From Myxococcales bacterium (GTDB lineage Bacteria > Myxococcota > Myxococcia > Myxococcales > Myxococcaceae), in contig JADLDB010000016.1 of the NCBI GenBank assembly GCA_020846875.1, positions 27,923 to 91,922 of the forward strand: a stretch of 64,000 nucleotides of DNA, read 5' to 3'. Shown one piece after another: positions 1 through 8,744 of this stretch (within the stretch, counting starts at the first letter, position 1; the number at the start of each line of letters is the position of its first letter). Below the pieces are notes generated by a model. The model was not told the DNA's origin. It saw only the letters and a list, made by a program, of their open reading frames with translations, and did no database searches. Both the position numbers and the translations under genes were made by a program.

Positions 1-243
1 CAATCCGTACTGCTCCGCCGCGCGGTCGTCGAAGGGCAGCGATTGGAGCGCGGCGAAGAAGACCTCGAGGCGGTGGAGGTTGCCGGCGACCTGTTGGCTG
101 TTCCGGGCTCCGAAGAGGAGCTCGGCACGGACGACGGAGCTCAGGCCCACGTCCTCCGGCTGCGTGTCCAGCCAGGCCTCGCGGACCCGGCGGTCACCCT
201 TGAGCCAGGCGATGCACACGTCGGTGTCGACCAGGTATTTCAC
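1..243 (-). CDS. VapC-type PIN-domain toxin, 3' end outside the window
   Basis: This is the N-terminal 81 residues of a PIN-domain ribonuclease, the toxin of a type II toxin-antitoxin pair. It begins MKYLVDTDVCIAWLKG, with the first catalytic acid at Asp6 and the second at Glu41 in the motif RAELLFG, both standard for VapC. The remaining acids lie beyond base 1. The GTG start overlaps the antitoxin stop in a GTGA junction, so the pair is translationally coupled. VapC proteins usually cleave tRNA or rRNA; the target here is unknown. The gene is partial only because the window ends. Confidence 0.85.
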   Translation of the reverse strand, partial: MKYLVDTDVCIAWLKGDRRVREAWLDTQPEDVGLSSVVRAELLFGARNSQQVAGNLHRLEVFFAALQSLPFDDRAAEQYGL

Positions 244-464
244 AGCCGGTCCCGCTCCTCGGGCTCCAGCTCCGGCGGCTCCTCCAGCCGGCCTTCCCAG
301 GCCCCGAAGGTGGCGCGGAAGTCCTTCGGCCAGCCGGCCTTCCGGCTCTGCCGGCGGGACGCCAGCTCGGTGATGTAGGCGGAGAAGCTCTTGCCGGCCT
401 TCTTCGCCGCCGCCCGCAGCTCGCGCTCGACGTCATCGGGGAGGTAGATCGTCACCTGGGACAT
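240..464 (-). CDS. VapB-type ribbon-helix-helix antitoxin
   Basis: The product is 74 residues and starts MSQVTIYLPDDVERELR, the beta strand and first helix of a CopG/ribbon-helix-helix DNA-binding fold, followed by SFSAYITELASRR for the second helix. The acidic, proline-rich C-terminal half (GRLEEPPELEPEERD) is the usual toxin-wrapping region. The family binds and inhibits the partner VapC and represses its own promoter. An inverted repeat straddles the ATG (458-484), which fits autoregulation. The gene precedes and overlaps the toxin by four bases. Confidence 0.85.
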   Translation of the reverse strand: MSQVTIYLPDDVERELRAAAKKAGKSFSAYITELASRRQSRKAGWPKDFRATFGAWEGRLEEPPELEPEERDRL

Positions 465-484
465 AGGTGACTACTATATGTCCC
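458..484. promoter_or_regulatory. Inverted repeat at the antitoxin start, candidate operator
   Basis: GGGACATA at 458-465 is repeated exactly as TATGTCCC at 477-484 on the other strand, with 11 bases between. The repeat covers the ATG of the antitoxin gene (462-464) and the bases just before it. This is where a ribbon-helix-helix antitoxin would be expected to bind its own operator. The assignment is inferred from position and symmetry. Confidence 0.5.
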
Positions 485-504
485 TCACATACACCGGCTC
501 AACC

Positions 505-1959
505 CTACGGCCCGGCGTCTTTCGGCTGCTCCAGCACGTCCCCGAGGATGCTGGGGAACTCCTTGAAGCGGGAGCCGTCCACCTCGACGATCGCCGGCCT
601 GCTGCCGCGGGCGTAGAAGGTGTCTGGCTTGCCCTTCACCGCGTCGCCGATGGTGAGGCGCGCCAGCTCGCCGTCCGGCCCCAACACGGAGATGAAGCGG
701 GACTGCGGACCGAGGCCGTACTTCCCCGGATCCTTCGGGTGCTCATCCACGCGCTCGCTTGCTTTCAGCGAGCTCAAGACCCACAGCGCGGAGGTCACCT
801 TGTAGATGAGCGCCTTGCCTTCGCGGGGCGCCAGCACCTTCCAGGCCTCCGCGGAGGCGTCGGGCGAGTCCTTGCCCACCACCACCTCGCTACCGTCGGC
901 GTTGTGGAAGACGAGCTTCGTGGCCAGCTCCTTCTTGAAGCGGACCAGGGTGCGGTCCTTCAGATCGTTGATGTTGCGATCGAGGTCATGGAGCGCCGCC
1001 TCGGGCATCTCCGCCAGCAGCGCCCCGTGCTCGTCCTCGCGCAGGCCGTAGAAGGCCTCGGGAGTCCCGCCCTTCGCGACGCGGATCCGCACCGCCTTGC
1101 CGTCGGCGCGGGTGAAGGTGGCGTCAACCTGGGGCGCGTCCAGCCCGAAGGCCTTGCGGTTCTCCGGTGTGTCCGGCGGGAACTTCTGGGCCCGCTGCAC
1201 GAAGAAGGAGCCGAGCACCCCGGTGATCTGCTGGGGGTCGGCCAGCTCGGCCTCGGGCGCGGTGATCGCCCACTGCTTCTCGGCGTTGCGCTCCAGGGAG
1301 TACGCGTTCACCTTCGCCTTCACCTGCACCTTCACCAGGTCCGCCTCGTTCATCGCGAACGGCTGCTTGTCGCGCAGCTCGAAGGTCGTCTTCGCCAGCG
1401 CGTACCGCACGCCGCCCTCCGCCGAGTACACCTGCGGCTGGCCGTCCTTGCGCATGAAGACCGAGCCGTCGAAGGTGTTCTCGATCCCCCCTTCCAGCTT
1501 GACGGTGCGGATCTCGCTGCCGACGCGGGCCTGGGCCTCGACGACGAACACCGGGGTGTCGAGGCCGTACTTCTGGAGCGTTGCGGGGTCGGGGCTGTCT
1601 TCCAGCGTGGCCTTGAACTTCGCGGTCTGCAGTTGGCTGACCAGGGCGTCGAGCACCAGCTTGTCGGCGGCGGCCTGCACGGGAGAGACGAGCCGCCAGT
1701 CCTTGCCGGGCTCGCGCTCGAGCGTGGTGTTCTCGCCCTTGTAGGCCACGGTCAGCCTCACGAAGTCGGCCGGCGGCGAGCCCCCGTCGGGCGCCTGCTC
1801 ACCCGGCCTTTGGGGCGCGAAGAGGCGCGCGTCGTGCTCCTTCTTCTTCGTCTCGGCCGCGTCCTTCTCGTAGACGCCGTAGTACGCGTAGAGCCCCACG
1901 CCGCCGGCCAGCACCAGCAGGACGGCCATCATCATCAGCGTCTTCGCGCTCTGCGTCAT
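505..1959 (-). CDS. DUF4340 membrane-anchored protein of a Gld-like ABC exporter
   Basis: This 484-residue protein has one N-terminal membrane segment (MMMAVLLVLAGGVGLYAYYG, about residues 9-28) and a long periplasmic part built of repeated beta-rich modules, e.g. LVSPVQAAADKLVLDALVSQ and WAITAPEAELADPQQITG. That repetition is characteristic of DUF4340, a family found next to GldG-type ABC transport genes. It is the last gene of a four-gene operon (ATPase, permease, GldG-like, this) and starts six bases after the GldG-like gene stops. GAGGTGAC just upstream of the ATG serves as ribosome site. Its biochemical role is unknown; acting as a periplasmic accessory subunit is inference. Confidence 0.8.
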   Translation of the reverse strand: MTQSAKTLMMMAVLLVLAGGVGLYAYYGVYEKDAAETKKKEHDARLFAPQRPGEQAPDGGSPPADFVRLTVAYKGENTTLEREPGKDWRLVSPVQAAADKLVLDALVSQLQTAKFKATLEDSPDPATLQKYGLDTPVFVVEAQARVGSEIRTVKLEGGIENTFDGSVFMRKDGQPQVYSAEGGVRYALAKTTFELRDKQPFAMNEADLVKVQVKAKVNAYSLERNAEKQWAITAPEAELADPQQITGVLGSFFVQRAQKFPPDTPENRKAFGLDAPQVDATFTRADGKAVRIRVAKGGTPEAFYGLREDEHGALLAEMPEAALHDLDRNINDLKDRTLVRFKKELATKLVFHNADGSEVVVGKDSPDASAEAWKVLAPREGKALIYKVTSALWVLSSLKASERVDEHPKDPGKYGLGPQSRFISVLGPDGELARLTIGDAVKGKPDTFYARGSRPAIVEVDGSRFKEFPSILGDVLEQPKDAGP

Positions 1960-1965
1960 GCCCTG

Positions 1966-3534
1966 TCACCTCGCGCGGCGGGTCAGCCAGATGGTGAGGC
2001 CCACGCCGATGAGCAGCAGCGGCAGCACGTCCATCGACAGCAGGCGGATGGTGGAGAGCAGGTCCGGGGTGAGATCGAGCGTGCTGATGTCGCGATCGGG
2101 AGGGCGGATGGTGATCTTCTGCGTCTGCATGGTGGCCCAGGCGAGCGAGTTCATCACCAGGTTGCGATCGGGATCGTAGCCGAAGGCGCCCACCATCAGC
2201 TCCGAGTCGCCGAACACCACCAGCCGCGCCTCGTCCGAGCGCTTGTTGGCGACCGACGCCGTGCTGCGGGTGGCCACCACGGCGAGCGGCAGCCGGCCCG
2301 ACTTCTCGCCGGAGTCCAGCACCGGGTTCTCGGCCATCGAGGCCTCGATCCAGGCGCTGTCGCTGGTGGTCACCAGCGGGGTGGCGGTGACGCCCTCGAG
2401 GAGCCCTTGAGTCAGCACGGTGAGGGCGCGCGTGATGGGGAACACCACGTTGGCGCGGCTCTTCTCCAAGAGCCGGGTGATCTCGTGCTCGCCGAAGAAG
2501 GGGGTGATCACGATGTACGGGTTCTCCGGGTTGGTCTTGACGTCGGCCACCAGGCCCGGGTCCACCTGTACGCCGTAGCTGGCGAGGAGCGCGTCGAGGC
2601 CGGGCTCGGCGCCCACCTCGGCGAGGAAGACGAGCCGGCCGCCCTGCGCGAGGAAGTCGCCGACCGCCTTGAGCTCCGGCTCGGTGAACCTCGAGCGCGC
2701 GCCGGCGATCACCAGCGCGGAGGCGTCGCGGGGCACCTCGCCGCGGGTGACCAGGTTGAGGGCTTCGGGGGCGTAGCCTTCGTCCTGCAGCACGCGCTTC
2801 AAGGCCACCAGCGAGGCCAGGGCGGCCTCCTCGCCCGGCGCGGACGGCTCCAGCGGCCACTCGCCGTGCCCTTGGGTGAAGTACAGCTTCTGCGTACCGA
2901 CGGTGTTCAGCTTGATGAGGGCGTTGGTCAGCTCCTGCTCGCCGAGCTGCGGGCTGCCCAGGCGGGCGAGGTTGAGCTGGGTGTGGCTCTCGCCGGGGGT
3001 GCCGTCGCCCTTCACCAGCACCGCCGTCGGCTGGCCAGAGCGGACCTGGTACTTGAGGGTGAGATCGGGTGCCTTGCGGGGATCCTTGTAGTCCCAGCTG
3101 AACTTGTCGCTGCGCTCCTGATAGCGCCGGAACAGATCGTCCAGCACCGGGGGGCCACCGCCGCCCTCGATGAAGGCGATCACCTTCACCGGCTCCTTGA
3201 GCTGCTCGAGGGTGGACTCGGTCTGCGCGGACAGCGAGTAGATCTTCTTGCGCGTCAGATCCCACGTGGGCGCGCGCTTCGCGGCGACGAAGTTGGCGAA
3301 CGCCAGCAGCGCGAGCACCGCCAGGGACATGAGCACGGTGGACGTGAAGAAGAACCCACCGGCGGTGATGCCCTTGCGCCCGGTGTCTTTCAGGAACCAC
3401 AGAGCGAGCAGCAGCACGCCCAGGCCCAGCTTGGCGAAGAAGACCACCGGCGTCGTCGCTACCAGCAGCGTCAACGGCGACGAGAGGACCAGCAACAGCC
3501 CGATGCCACCTGCGAGTTTGATGAAGGTCTTCAT
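1966..3534 (-). CDS. GldG-like ABC transporter auxiliary protein
   Basis: The 522-residue product has several N-terminal membrane segments (about residues 5-105), a large extracytoplasmic domain typical of the GldG/ABC-type uncharacterised transport family, and a C-terminal membrane anchor (LLSMDVLPLLLIGVGLTIWL). The motif YSLSAQTESTLEQLKEPVKV just after the membrane region is characteristic. In Bacteroidetes GldA-GldF-GldG form an ABC transporter linked to gliding; homologues elsewhere have no proven substrate. Four bases separate it from the upstream permease gene. Assignment as an exporter accessory subunit is from family and context. Confidence 0.85.
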   Translation of the reverse strand: MKTFIKLAGGIGLLLVLSSPLTLLVATTPVVFFAKLGLGVLLLALWFLKDTGRKGITAGGFFFTSTVLMSLAVLALLAFANFVAAKRAPTWDLTRKKIYSLSAQTESTLEQLKEPVKVIAFIEGGGGPPVLDDLFRRYQERSDKFSWDYKDPRKAPDLTLKYQVRSGQPTAVLVKGDGTPGESHTQLNLARLGSPQLGEQELTNALIKLNTVGTQKLYFTQGHGEWPLEPSAPGEEAALASLVALKRVLQDEGYAPEALNLVTRGEVPRDASALVIAGARSRFTEPELKAVGDFLAQGGRLVFLAEVGAEPGLDALLASYGVQVDPGLVADVKTNPENPYIVITPFFGEHEITRLLEKSRANVVFPITRALTVLTQGLLEGVTATPLVTTSDSAWIEASMAENPVLDSGEKSGRLPLAVVATRSTASVANKRSDEARLVVFGDSELMVGAFGYDPDRNLVMNSLAWATMQTQKITIRPPDRDISTLDLTPDLLSTIRLLSMDVLPLLLIGVGLTIWLTRRAR

Positions 3535-3538
3535 GTCG

Positions 3539-4354
3539 TCACACCCACCTGCGGGCTTCGATGGAGCGGTGCGTGAGGAAGAGGAAGAAGGCGATCACGC
3601 TGGAGAAGAAGATGAGCGGCTTCAAGTCCAGCACGCCCTTCATCAGGTTCTGGAGCTGGGTGTCGAAGGACAGGTACGCCAGCACCGAGCGCGCCGGCTC
3701 GTCGACGCCCGGGGCTACGGCGCGGATCAACATCCAGGTGATCGACACCGCGAAGGTGATCACCGCCGCCACCATCTGCGACTCGGTGAGCGACGAGATG
3801 AACAGGCCGATCGCCATGCAGGTGGCGCCCCACAGCACTAGCGCGAAGTAGCCCAGCAGCACGGTGCTCCACTCCAGCGCGGTGCCCGACTCCGAGCTCC
3901 CGAGGATGCTCAGGATCACCGGGAAGACCAGCGTCACCGACAGCGTGCACACCACGATCCCCACCGCGCCCAGGTACTTGCCCAGCACGATGTCGATCGT
4001 CCGCGTCGGCGTGGTCATGAGCAGCTCGAAGGTCTTCTGCCGACGCTCCTCGGCGAGCAGCCGCATGGAGAGGAACGGCGCCGCGAAGAGGGTGATCACC
4101 AGGATCACGCTGAACAGGTTCAACACCACGCCGTCGGTGAGGTTCCGGAAGGCCTGGTAGTCCGGCGGGAGCTGCGCCCAGCCATTGGGAGCCTGCCGCG
4201 CCACCTCCTGCACCTGCTTGAAGGTGAGCAGCGACGCGATGAAGAAGAACGAGCTGATGAAGGCCATCCCGGTGAACACCACCCAGGCCCACGGGGTGGT
4301 CAGGTACACCGCGAGTTCTTTCTTCGCGAGCGCGAGGGCTTTTCGCATGGTCAC
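3539..4354 (-). CDS. ABC-2 type permease, GldF-like
   Basis: This 271-residue integral membrane protein has about six hydrophobic segments. Between the first and second it carries the ABC-2 permease motif RLLAEERRQKTFELLMTTPT, where the helix-loop contacts the ATPase. The start ATG overlaps the ATPase stop (ATGA), and the GldG-like gene follows four bases after its own stop, so the three subunits are co-translated. It should form the inner-membrane channel of the exporter encoded at 505-5067. The substrate cannot be read from sequence. Confidence 0.88.
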   Translation of the reverse strand: MTMRKALALAKKELAVYLTTPWAWVVFTGMAFISSFFFIASLLTFKQVQEVARQAPNGWAQLPPDYQAFRNLTDGVVLNLFSVILVITLFAAPFLSMRLLAEERRQKTFELLMTTPTRTIDIVLGKYLGAVGIVVCTLSVTLVFPVILSILGSSESGTALEWSTVLLGYFALVLWGATCMAIGLFISSLTESQMVAAVITFAVSITWMLIRAVAPGVDEPARSVLAYLSFDTQLQNLMKGVLDLKPLIFFSSVIAFFLFLTHRSIEARRWV

Positions 4355-5067
4355 TCCGAGGTCAGCTGGATGAAGGTGTCTTCGAGGCCCGTCTCTTTGC
4401 CCTTCGTCAGGGCCTCCATGGAGTCGTTGGCCACGATCTTCCCGCGGTGGATGATCAGGACGCGCTGACAGATCGCCTTCACCTCCGAGAGAATGTGCGT
4501 CGACAGCACCACGGTGTGTCTTCCGGCGAAGGACTTGATCAGCTCCAGCACCTCCTTGCGCTGGCGCGGGTCGAGGCCTTCGGTCGGCTCGTCGAGGATG
4601 AGGAGCGCCGGGTCTCCCAGGAGCGCCTGCGCGATACCCACCCGCTGCCGGTAGCCCTTCGACAGCGCCGAGGTGAGGCGATCCAGCTCGCTGGTGATGC
4701 CGGTGGCCGTGCTGACGCGCTCGATCTCGGCCCTCACCTGCTTGCCGGGCACCCCCTTGAGCTCCGCGACGAACTTCAGGTACCCGCGCACCGTCAGCTC
4801 CGGGTAGAGCGGCGGCGTCTCCGGCAGGTAGCCGATCTTCCGCTTCGCCTCGAGCGGCTTCTCGAAGATGTCGAAGCCCGCCACCCGCGCCTTGCCTTCA
4901 GTGGCCGGCATGAAGCCGGTGAGGATCTTCATCGTCGTCGACTTGCCCGCGCCGTTGGGCCCGAGGAAGCCGACGATCGATCCCTCGTCGATGGTGAAGG
5001 ACAGCGCGTCGATCGCCACGCGATCCCGGTACTTCTTCGTCAGCTTCTCGACCTCGATCATCGCCAT
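4351..5067 (-). CDS. ABC transporter ATP-binding protein, GldA-like
   Basis: The protein begins [13 protein letters not shown] and is 238 residues. It carries Walker [10 protein letters not shown], the signature region [18 protein letters not shown], Walker [15 protein letters not shown] and the switch His in STHILSE. The open frame extends upstream to 5151, but the ATG at 5067 is preceded by AAGGAG at a good distance and fits the family N-terminus. It is the first gene of the four-gene exporter operon and would power the permease at 3539-4354. The C-terminal regulatory domain is short. Confidence 0.92.
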   Translation of the reverse strand: MAMIEVEKLTKKYRDRVAIDALSFTIDEGSIVGFLGPNGAGKSTTMKILTGFMPATEGKARVAGFDIFEKPLEAKRKIGYLPETPPLYPELTVRGYLKFVAELKGVPGKQVRAEIERVSTATGITSELDRLTSALSKGYRQRVGIAQALLGDPALLILDEPTEGLDPRQRKEVLELIKSFAGRHTVVLSTHILSEVKAICQRVLIIHRGKIVANDSMEALTKGKETGLEDTFIQLTSE

Positions 5068-5275
5068 GCGCGCGAAGCTCCTTCGGGGCAGCCCTGGACA
5101 AAGGCGCGCGGATGATAGAGGCCGATCGCTCGAAGTCAACGCGATTCCCAAGCAAATCCCATGGGTTCTGCGCGTGGCGAAGTCGAGTCAACCGCGCTTG
5201 TGCGCCGGCTATTCCCAGCGCCCGCGTTGGCCGTCGCCATGCAGTGGGCTAGATGCGGCGCGGCTCGGAGGACAC

Positions 5276-6430
5276 ATGTCCCGCATCGTGGTGCAGAAGT
5301 TCGGTGGCTCGTCGGTGGCGGACGTCGAGAAGATCAAGAAGGTCGCGGCGAAGGTGAAGGCGCGACGCGACGAGGGCTGGCAGGTGGTGGTGGTGGTGTC
5401 GGCGATGGGGGACACGACGGACGAGCTGCTCGCGCTGGCCAAGAAGGTGAGCCCCAACCCGCCGCGGCGCGAGCTGGACATGCTGCTCACCTGCGGGGAG
5501 CGGATCTCCATGGCGCTGATGTCGATGGCCCTGCAGGAGCAGGGCGTGGAGGCGATCAGCTTCACCGGCAGCCAGAGCGGGATCATCACCGACACGGCCC
5601 ACTCGCAGGCGCGGATCATCGAGGTGAAGCCGGCGCGGATCGAGGAGGAGCTGGGGAAGGGGAAGGTGGTGATCGTCGCCGGGTACCAGGGCGTGTCGAA
5701 GGCGCGCGAGGTGACGACGCTGGGGCGCGGGGGCTCGGACACCTCGGCGGTGGCGCTCGCGGCGGCGCTGAGCGCGGACTGTGAGATCTACAGCGACGTC
5801 GACGGCGTCTTCACCGCGGATCCGCGGGTGGTGCCCAGCGCGCAGAAGCTGGAGTCGCTCACCCACGAAGAGATGCAGGAGCTCGCGTCGGCCGGCGCGA
5901 AGGTCTTGAACGCCCAGGCCGTGGAGTTCGCCCGCGAGAAGGGGATCGTCATCCACGCGCGCTCGACGCACACCGCGGGGACGGGCACGGCGATCCAGTC
6001 CCGCTCCGGGGGTGGCCGGGTGAAGGGCGTCACCTGCGAGAAGGACGTGTGGGTGCTGGCGGCGTCAGGGGCCCCGGACGCGCTGCTGGAGCTGCTCGAC
6101 GCGCAGGCGGTGAAGGGCCGCAACCTGTTGTTCGACGAGGCGGGCCGCACGCTGGTGGTGGTGCCGACCCAGGATCTGCACGGGCCCGAGGCGCTCAAGG
6201 CGAAGCTGCCGGCGGGCGTGACGGTGCTGGACGGCTGCGCCACGGTGACGTGCGTGGGCACCGGCCTCAACTCGGACTGGACGGTGGCGCGCAAGGCGCA
6301 CGCGACGGCGCGGGGCCTCGGCGCCAAGGTGGCCGCCACGTACACCTCGGCGCTGCAGTTGACGCTGGTGGTGGAGCACCAGCAGGTGACGGCGCTGACG
6401 AAGGCGCTGCACGAGGCGTTGATCGGCTGA
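5276..6430 (+). CDS. lysC: Aspartate kinase
   Basis: This enzyme phosphorylates aspartate, the first step to lysine, threonine, methionine and diaminopimelate. The 384-residue product starts [15 protein letters not shown], the kinase signature, and has [18 protein letters not shown] and DGVFTADPR for substrate and nucleotide binding. The C-terminal about 120 residues form the ACT-type regulatory region, shorter and more divergent than usual, so feedback control may differ. The ATG at 5276 was chosen over upstream in-frame starts because GGAGGA lies directly before it and the family N-terminus begins there. It is monocistronic and divergent from the exporter operon. Confidence 0.92.
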   Translation: MSRIVVQKFGGSSVADVEKIKKVAAKVKARRDEGWQVVVVVSAMGDTTDELLALAKKVSPNPPRRELDMLLTCGERISMALMSMALQEQGVEAISFTGSQSGIITDTAHSQARIIEVKPARIEEELGKGKVVIVAGYQGVSKAREVTTLGRGGSDTSAVALAAALSADCEIYSDVDGVFTADPRVVPSAQKLESLTHEEMQELASAGAKVLNAQAVEFAREKGIVIHARSTHTAGTGTAIQSRSGGGRVKGVTCEKDVWVLAASGAPDALLELLDAQAVKGRNLLFDEAGRTLVVVPTQDLHGPEALKAKLPAGVTVLDGCATVTCVGTGLNSDWTVARKAHATARGLGAKVAATYTSALQLTLVVEHQQVTALTKALHEALIG

Positions 6431-6464
6431 AGCTCTCGAGAAGGGGTCGGCGGTGGCTGGGCCT

Positions 6465-6947
6465 TCAGGAGGCCACCCGCACCGCGAGCGCCAGGGGCGC
6501 GACGGGCTGGCGCGCCGACAACTCCCGGCAGATCGGATCCAGATCATCCACCATGTCGATGGGCAGGCGCAGCACTCTGAGCAGGGCCACCGCGGTCGTG
6601 CCTGCGATGCGAAGGAAGGGTGAGGCGTCCGGGGAGATCTGAAAGGTGGCCTGGGCCACGTACGGCTTCGAGGCCCGGCCCCACTCGATGAGCCGCTCGC
6701 GCGCCTCCACCTCGTAGCGGACACAGCTTCGCCAGTCGTGGACGAAGCGGATCTTCCGGTCCGGCCAGCGGCGGCGCGCTGCTCCATCGACGGTCTCTAC
6801 GAGGAAGCGCGCGACCGCCATCGTCATGTCGCCCGGCGTCTGATCGACGACGGCCAAGGCCTCATCGAAGAGCCACACGCGCGTCCCCGAGACGGGGTCC
6901 ACCAGGGAAGGCTGGAAGGGGAAGCGCGGGGACCAGTTCGGCGTCAT
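6465..6947 (-). CDS. Hypothetical protein, 160 residues
   Basis: I do not recognise this protein. It is soluble-looking, with no signal peptide or membrane segment, and moderately rich in aromatic residues. A central stretch reads RKIRFVHDWRSCVRYEVEARERL, and the C-terminal part is hydrophobic and helical (FLRIAGTTAVALLRVLRLP). Codon use matches the neighbours, and no overlapping frame on the other strand looks more credible, so it is likely a real gene. It is convergent with the aspartate kinase gene 34 bases away. Context gives no clue to function. Confidence 0.55.
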   Translation of the reverse strand: MTPNWSPRFPFQPSLVDPVSGTRVWLFDEALAVVDQTPGDMTMAVARFLVETVDGAARRRWPDRKIRFVHDWRSCVRYEVEARERLIEWGRASKPYVAQATFQISPDASPFLRIAGTTAVALLRVLRLPIDMVDDLDPICRELSARQPVAPLALAVRVAS

Positions 6948-7011
6948 GCCGCGCGAGCCTACTCGCTCGGACCCTGGGTTGACTCCCGCACGCCCGGAGC
7001 CATGACGTGGG

Positions 7012-7470
7012 TCAACCGTGTCCTGGGCCGGCGCGCGCGCCGTCGACGACTTCCTGAGCGGCTGGGCAGCCTCCGTCGCCGGGCGACAGGGTGACGGTGA
7101 AGCCGGCGTCGTCGTGAGGCACCAGCCCGAACTTCGCTTCCCGCGAGGGCGCCTCGGCGCACCAGGCGAACTCGTAGAAGGGAATGCCGTGCGGCAAGAG
7201 CGGCCAGATCGTCTCCCACGCCCTCTCTTCCGCCCACGAGGCGACTCCGCCGTCGGCCGTCGACCGCGCCGAAGACTCGTTGACCCGGGCGTGCGGGAAG
7301 CTGAACCGGATCAGCGTCACCTGTGCGTCGAGGATCGCGCCCCCGTCCACGTCCGTCACCGCCACGTCGAGGGCGATCGTCCTGGCCGCCTTGCGTGGCC
7401 AGGGGATGCAGCTCGTCGTCAACCCCGCGACGAGGAGCGCCAGACACGTCGTTCGCACCGCTCCGTTCAC
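7012..7470 (-). CDS. Putative lipoprotein, function unknown
   Basis: The 152-residue product has a lipoprotein signal: a short charged start, hydrophobic LALLVAGL, then the lipobox TTSC at about residues 18-21. The mature part contains a pattern (ALDVAVTDVDGGAILDAQVTLI) that resembles a carboxypeptidase-regulatory/transthyretin-like beta sandwich. It ends in a low-complexity GARAGPGHG tail. It follows the lycopene cyclase gene by ten bases on the same strand and may be co-transcribed with it. The fold suggestion is weak. Confidence 0.6.
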   Translation of the reverse strand: MNGAVRTTCLALLVAGLTTSCIPWPRKAARTIALDVAVTDVDGGAILDAQVTLIRFSFPHARVNESSARSTADGGVASWAEERAWETIWPLLPHGIPFYEFAWCAEAPSREAKFGLVPHDDAGFTVTLSPGDGGCPAAQEVVDGARAGPGHG

Positions 7471-7480
7471 GAGCGTCAGA

Positions 7481-8608
7481 CTACTCCGCTCCGAGCGCCG
7501 CTCTCACCGCGCGTCTCCCGGGGACCGCCGGCGCCCCGCGCGCCAGCACCCGGAGCTTGTCCCACGCCGTCAGTCGCCCCGCGTAGAAGCGGCCGATCAG
7601 CGCGTCGTCGTGCCGGTAGAAGGACTCGAAGATCTTCACGCGCGCCTGCGGATCCGCGCCGCGGAAGAGCATCCGGTTCAGCATGCGGAAGAAGCCCTGG
7701 TCCGCCCAGTGGGCCGCTGCGCGTCGCTCGAGCCACCGGGTCAGCGCCGCCGCAGAGACGTCCTCTTGTGCCGCCAGGTCCTCCGCCAGCGCGACGGCCA
7801 GCGGCACCGAGTAGCCGGTGGTGGCGTGGAACAGGCCGGCGGCGACGCCGATCACCGGGCGCTCGAAGTGAGGCACGGCTCCCGAGAGGGGGATGGGCAG
7901 CGCCGCGGACTCCTCCCGCAGCACCCTCGCCACCGGCCAGCCACGCGTCGCCAGGTACGCGTGGATGCGGCCGCGCAGCACGGGCAGCTCCAGCGCGGCG
8001 TCATCGGAGTAATACGTGTCCTCCACCAGCAGCCGGCGCTCGTCCCAGGGCAGCAGGTAGACGAAGCGGAAGGCGCCGGGTTGATTGACGCGGCCGTCCA
8101 TCAAGAGCGGCACTTCGAGGCCGTGGGGCACGCATAACTCCACGTCGAGGCCCAGGAACTTCTGGTAGCCGCACGGCCAGGTCGGCGCGCGCGAGAAGCC
8201 GCGGCCGTCGATCACCGCCTTCGCCTCCAGGCGCTCTCCGGTGGAGAGGGTGACGTGCGTCGCGCCCACGTCGACGGCCTTCGTCTTCACCCGCAGGCGA
8301 TCCTTGAGCCGCTCCGCCAGCTTCCAGTGGAGGTCCTCGCTGCGGATCGAGTGGTAGGCCCCGCCGATTCGCCGCGCCTCGGCTCCCAGCCACACGTCAT
8401 GGGACGGCCACGACTTCGAGGTCAGCACCCACAGCCACTCCAGCTGGGCCTTCGTCACGTCCGTGCCATGGAAGGACCAGGTGCGGTTTCCGCCCAGGGT
8501 GGGGCCGGCCTCCACCACGGCGAAGGCGAGGTCCGGGCGCGTCTGCAGGAGGCGCCAGGCCAATAAACCATTGGCCAATCCGCCACCTACGAGGACCAGA
8601 TCGATCAC
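7481..8608 (-). CDS. crtY: Lycopene beta-cyclase, CrtY type
   Basis: This 375-residue flavoprotein would cyclise the ends of lycopene to beta-ionone rings. The N-terminus IDLVLVGGGLANGLLAWRL is the FAD-binding beta-alpha-beta motif with GxGxxN spacing of CrtY, and GYQKFLGLDVEL, LLPWDERRLLVEDTYYSD and FHATTGYSVPLAV are family blocks. Length matches single-chain bacterial CrtY, unlike the two-subunit CrtYc/CrtYd form described in Myxococcus xanthus. No phytoene synthase or desaturase lies nearby, so it depends on pathway genes elsewhere. The LuxR-type gene diverges from it across 136 bases. Confidence 0.88.
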   Translation of the reverse strand: MIDLVLVGGGLANGLLAWRLLQTRPDLAFAVVEAGPTLGGNRTWSFHGTDVTKAQLEWLWVLTSKSWPSHDVWLGAEARRIGGAYHSIRSEDLHWKLAERLKDRLRVKTKAVDVGATHVTLSTGERLEAKAVIDGRGFSRAPTWPCGYQKFLGLDVELCVPHGLEVPLLMDGRVNQPGAFRFVYLLPWDERRLLVEDTYYSDDAALELPVLRGRIHAYLATRGWPVARVLREESAALPIPLSGAVPHFERPVIGVAAGLFHATTGYSVPLAVALAEDLAAQEDVSAAALTRWLERRAAAHWADQGFFRMLNRMLFRGADPQARVKIFESFYRHDDALIGRFYAGRLTAWDKLRVLARGAPAVPGRRAVRAALGAE

Positions 8609-8691
8609 CGGCGCGTCTTAATCGTTCTCTTGGGAAACAACCTGCCCGTTCGGGACATCTAGGGAGTGTGAAGGCGCCGGAATGACTCCGG

Positions 8692-8719
8692 TTGCGCGGG
8701 CAAATCCGCGTCTTATTTA
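8692..8719 (+). promoter_or_regulatory. Possible sigma-70-like promoter for the LuxR-type gene
   Basis: TTGCGC at 8692-8697 and TATTTA at 8714-8719 are separated by 16 bases and lie about 25 bases before the start codon at 8745. The AT-rich stretch TCTTATTTAT stands out in this GC-rich region. The match to consensus is modest and there is no experimental support. Confidence 0.3.
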
Positions 8720-8744
8720 TGGAACGTCTCCCACTGAGGTCGTC

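Noticed and set aside
478..3576. 1032-residue open frame on the + strand
   Set aside because: It lies opposite the DUF4340 and GldG-like genes and has the Arg/Leu/Val/His-rich composition of an antisense shadow in GC-rich DNA.
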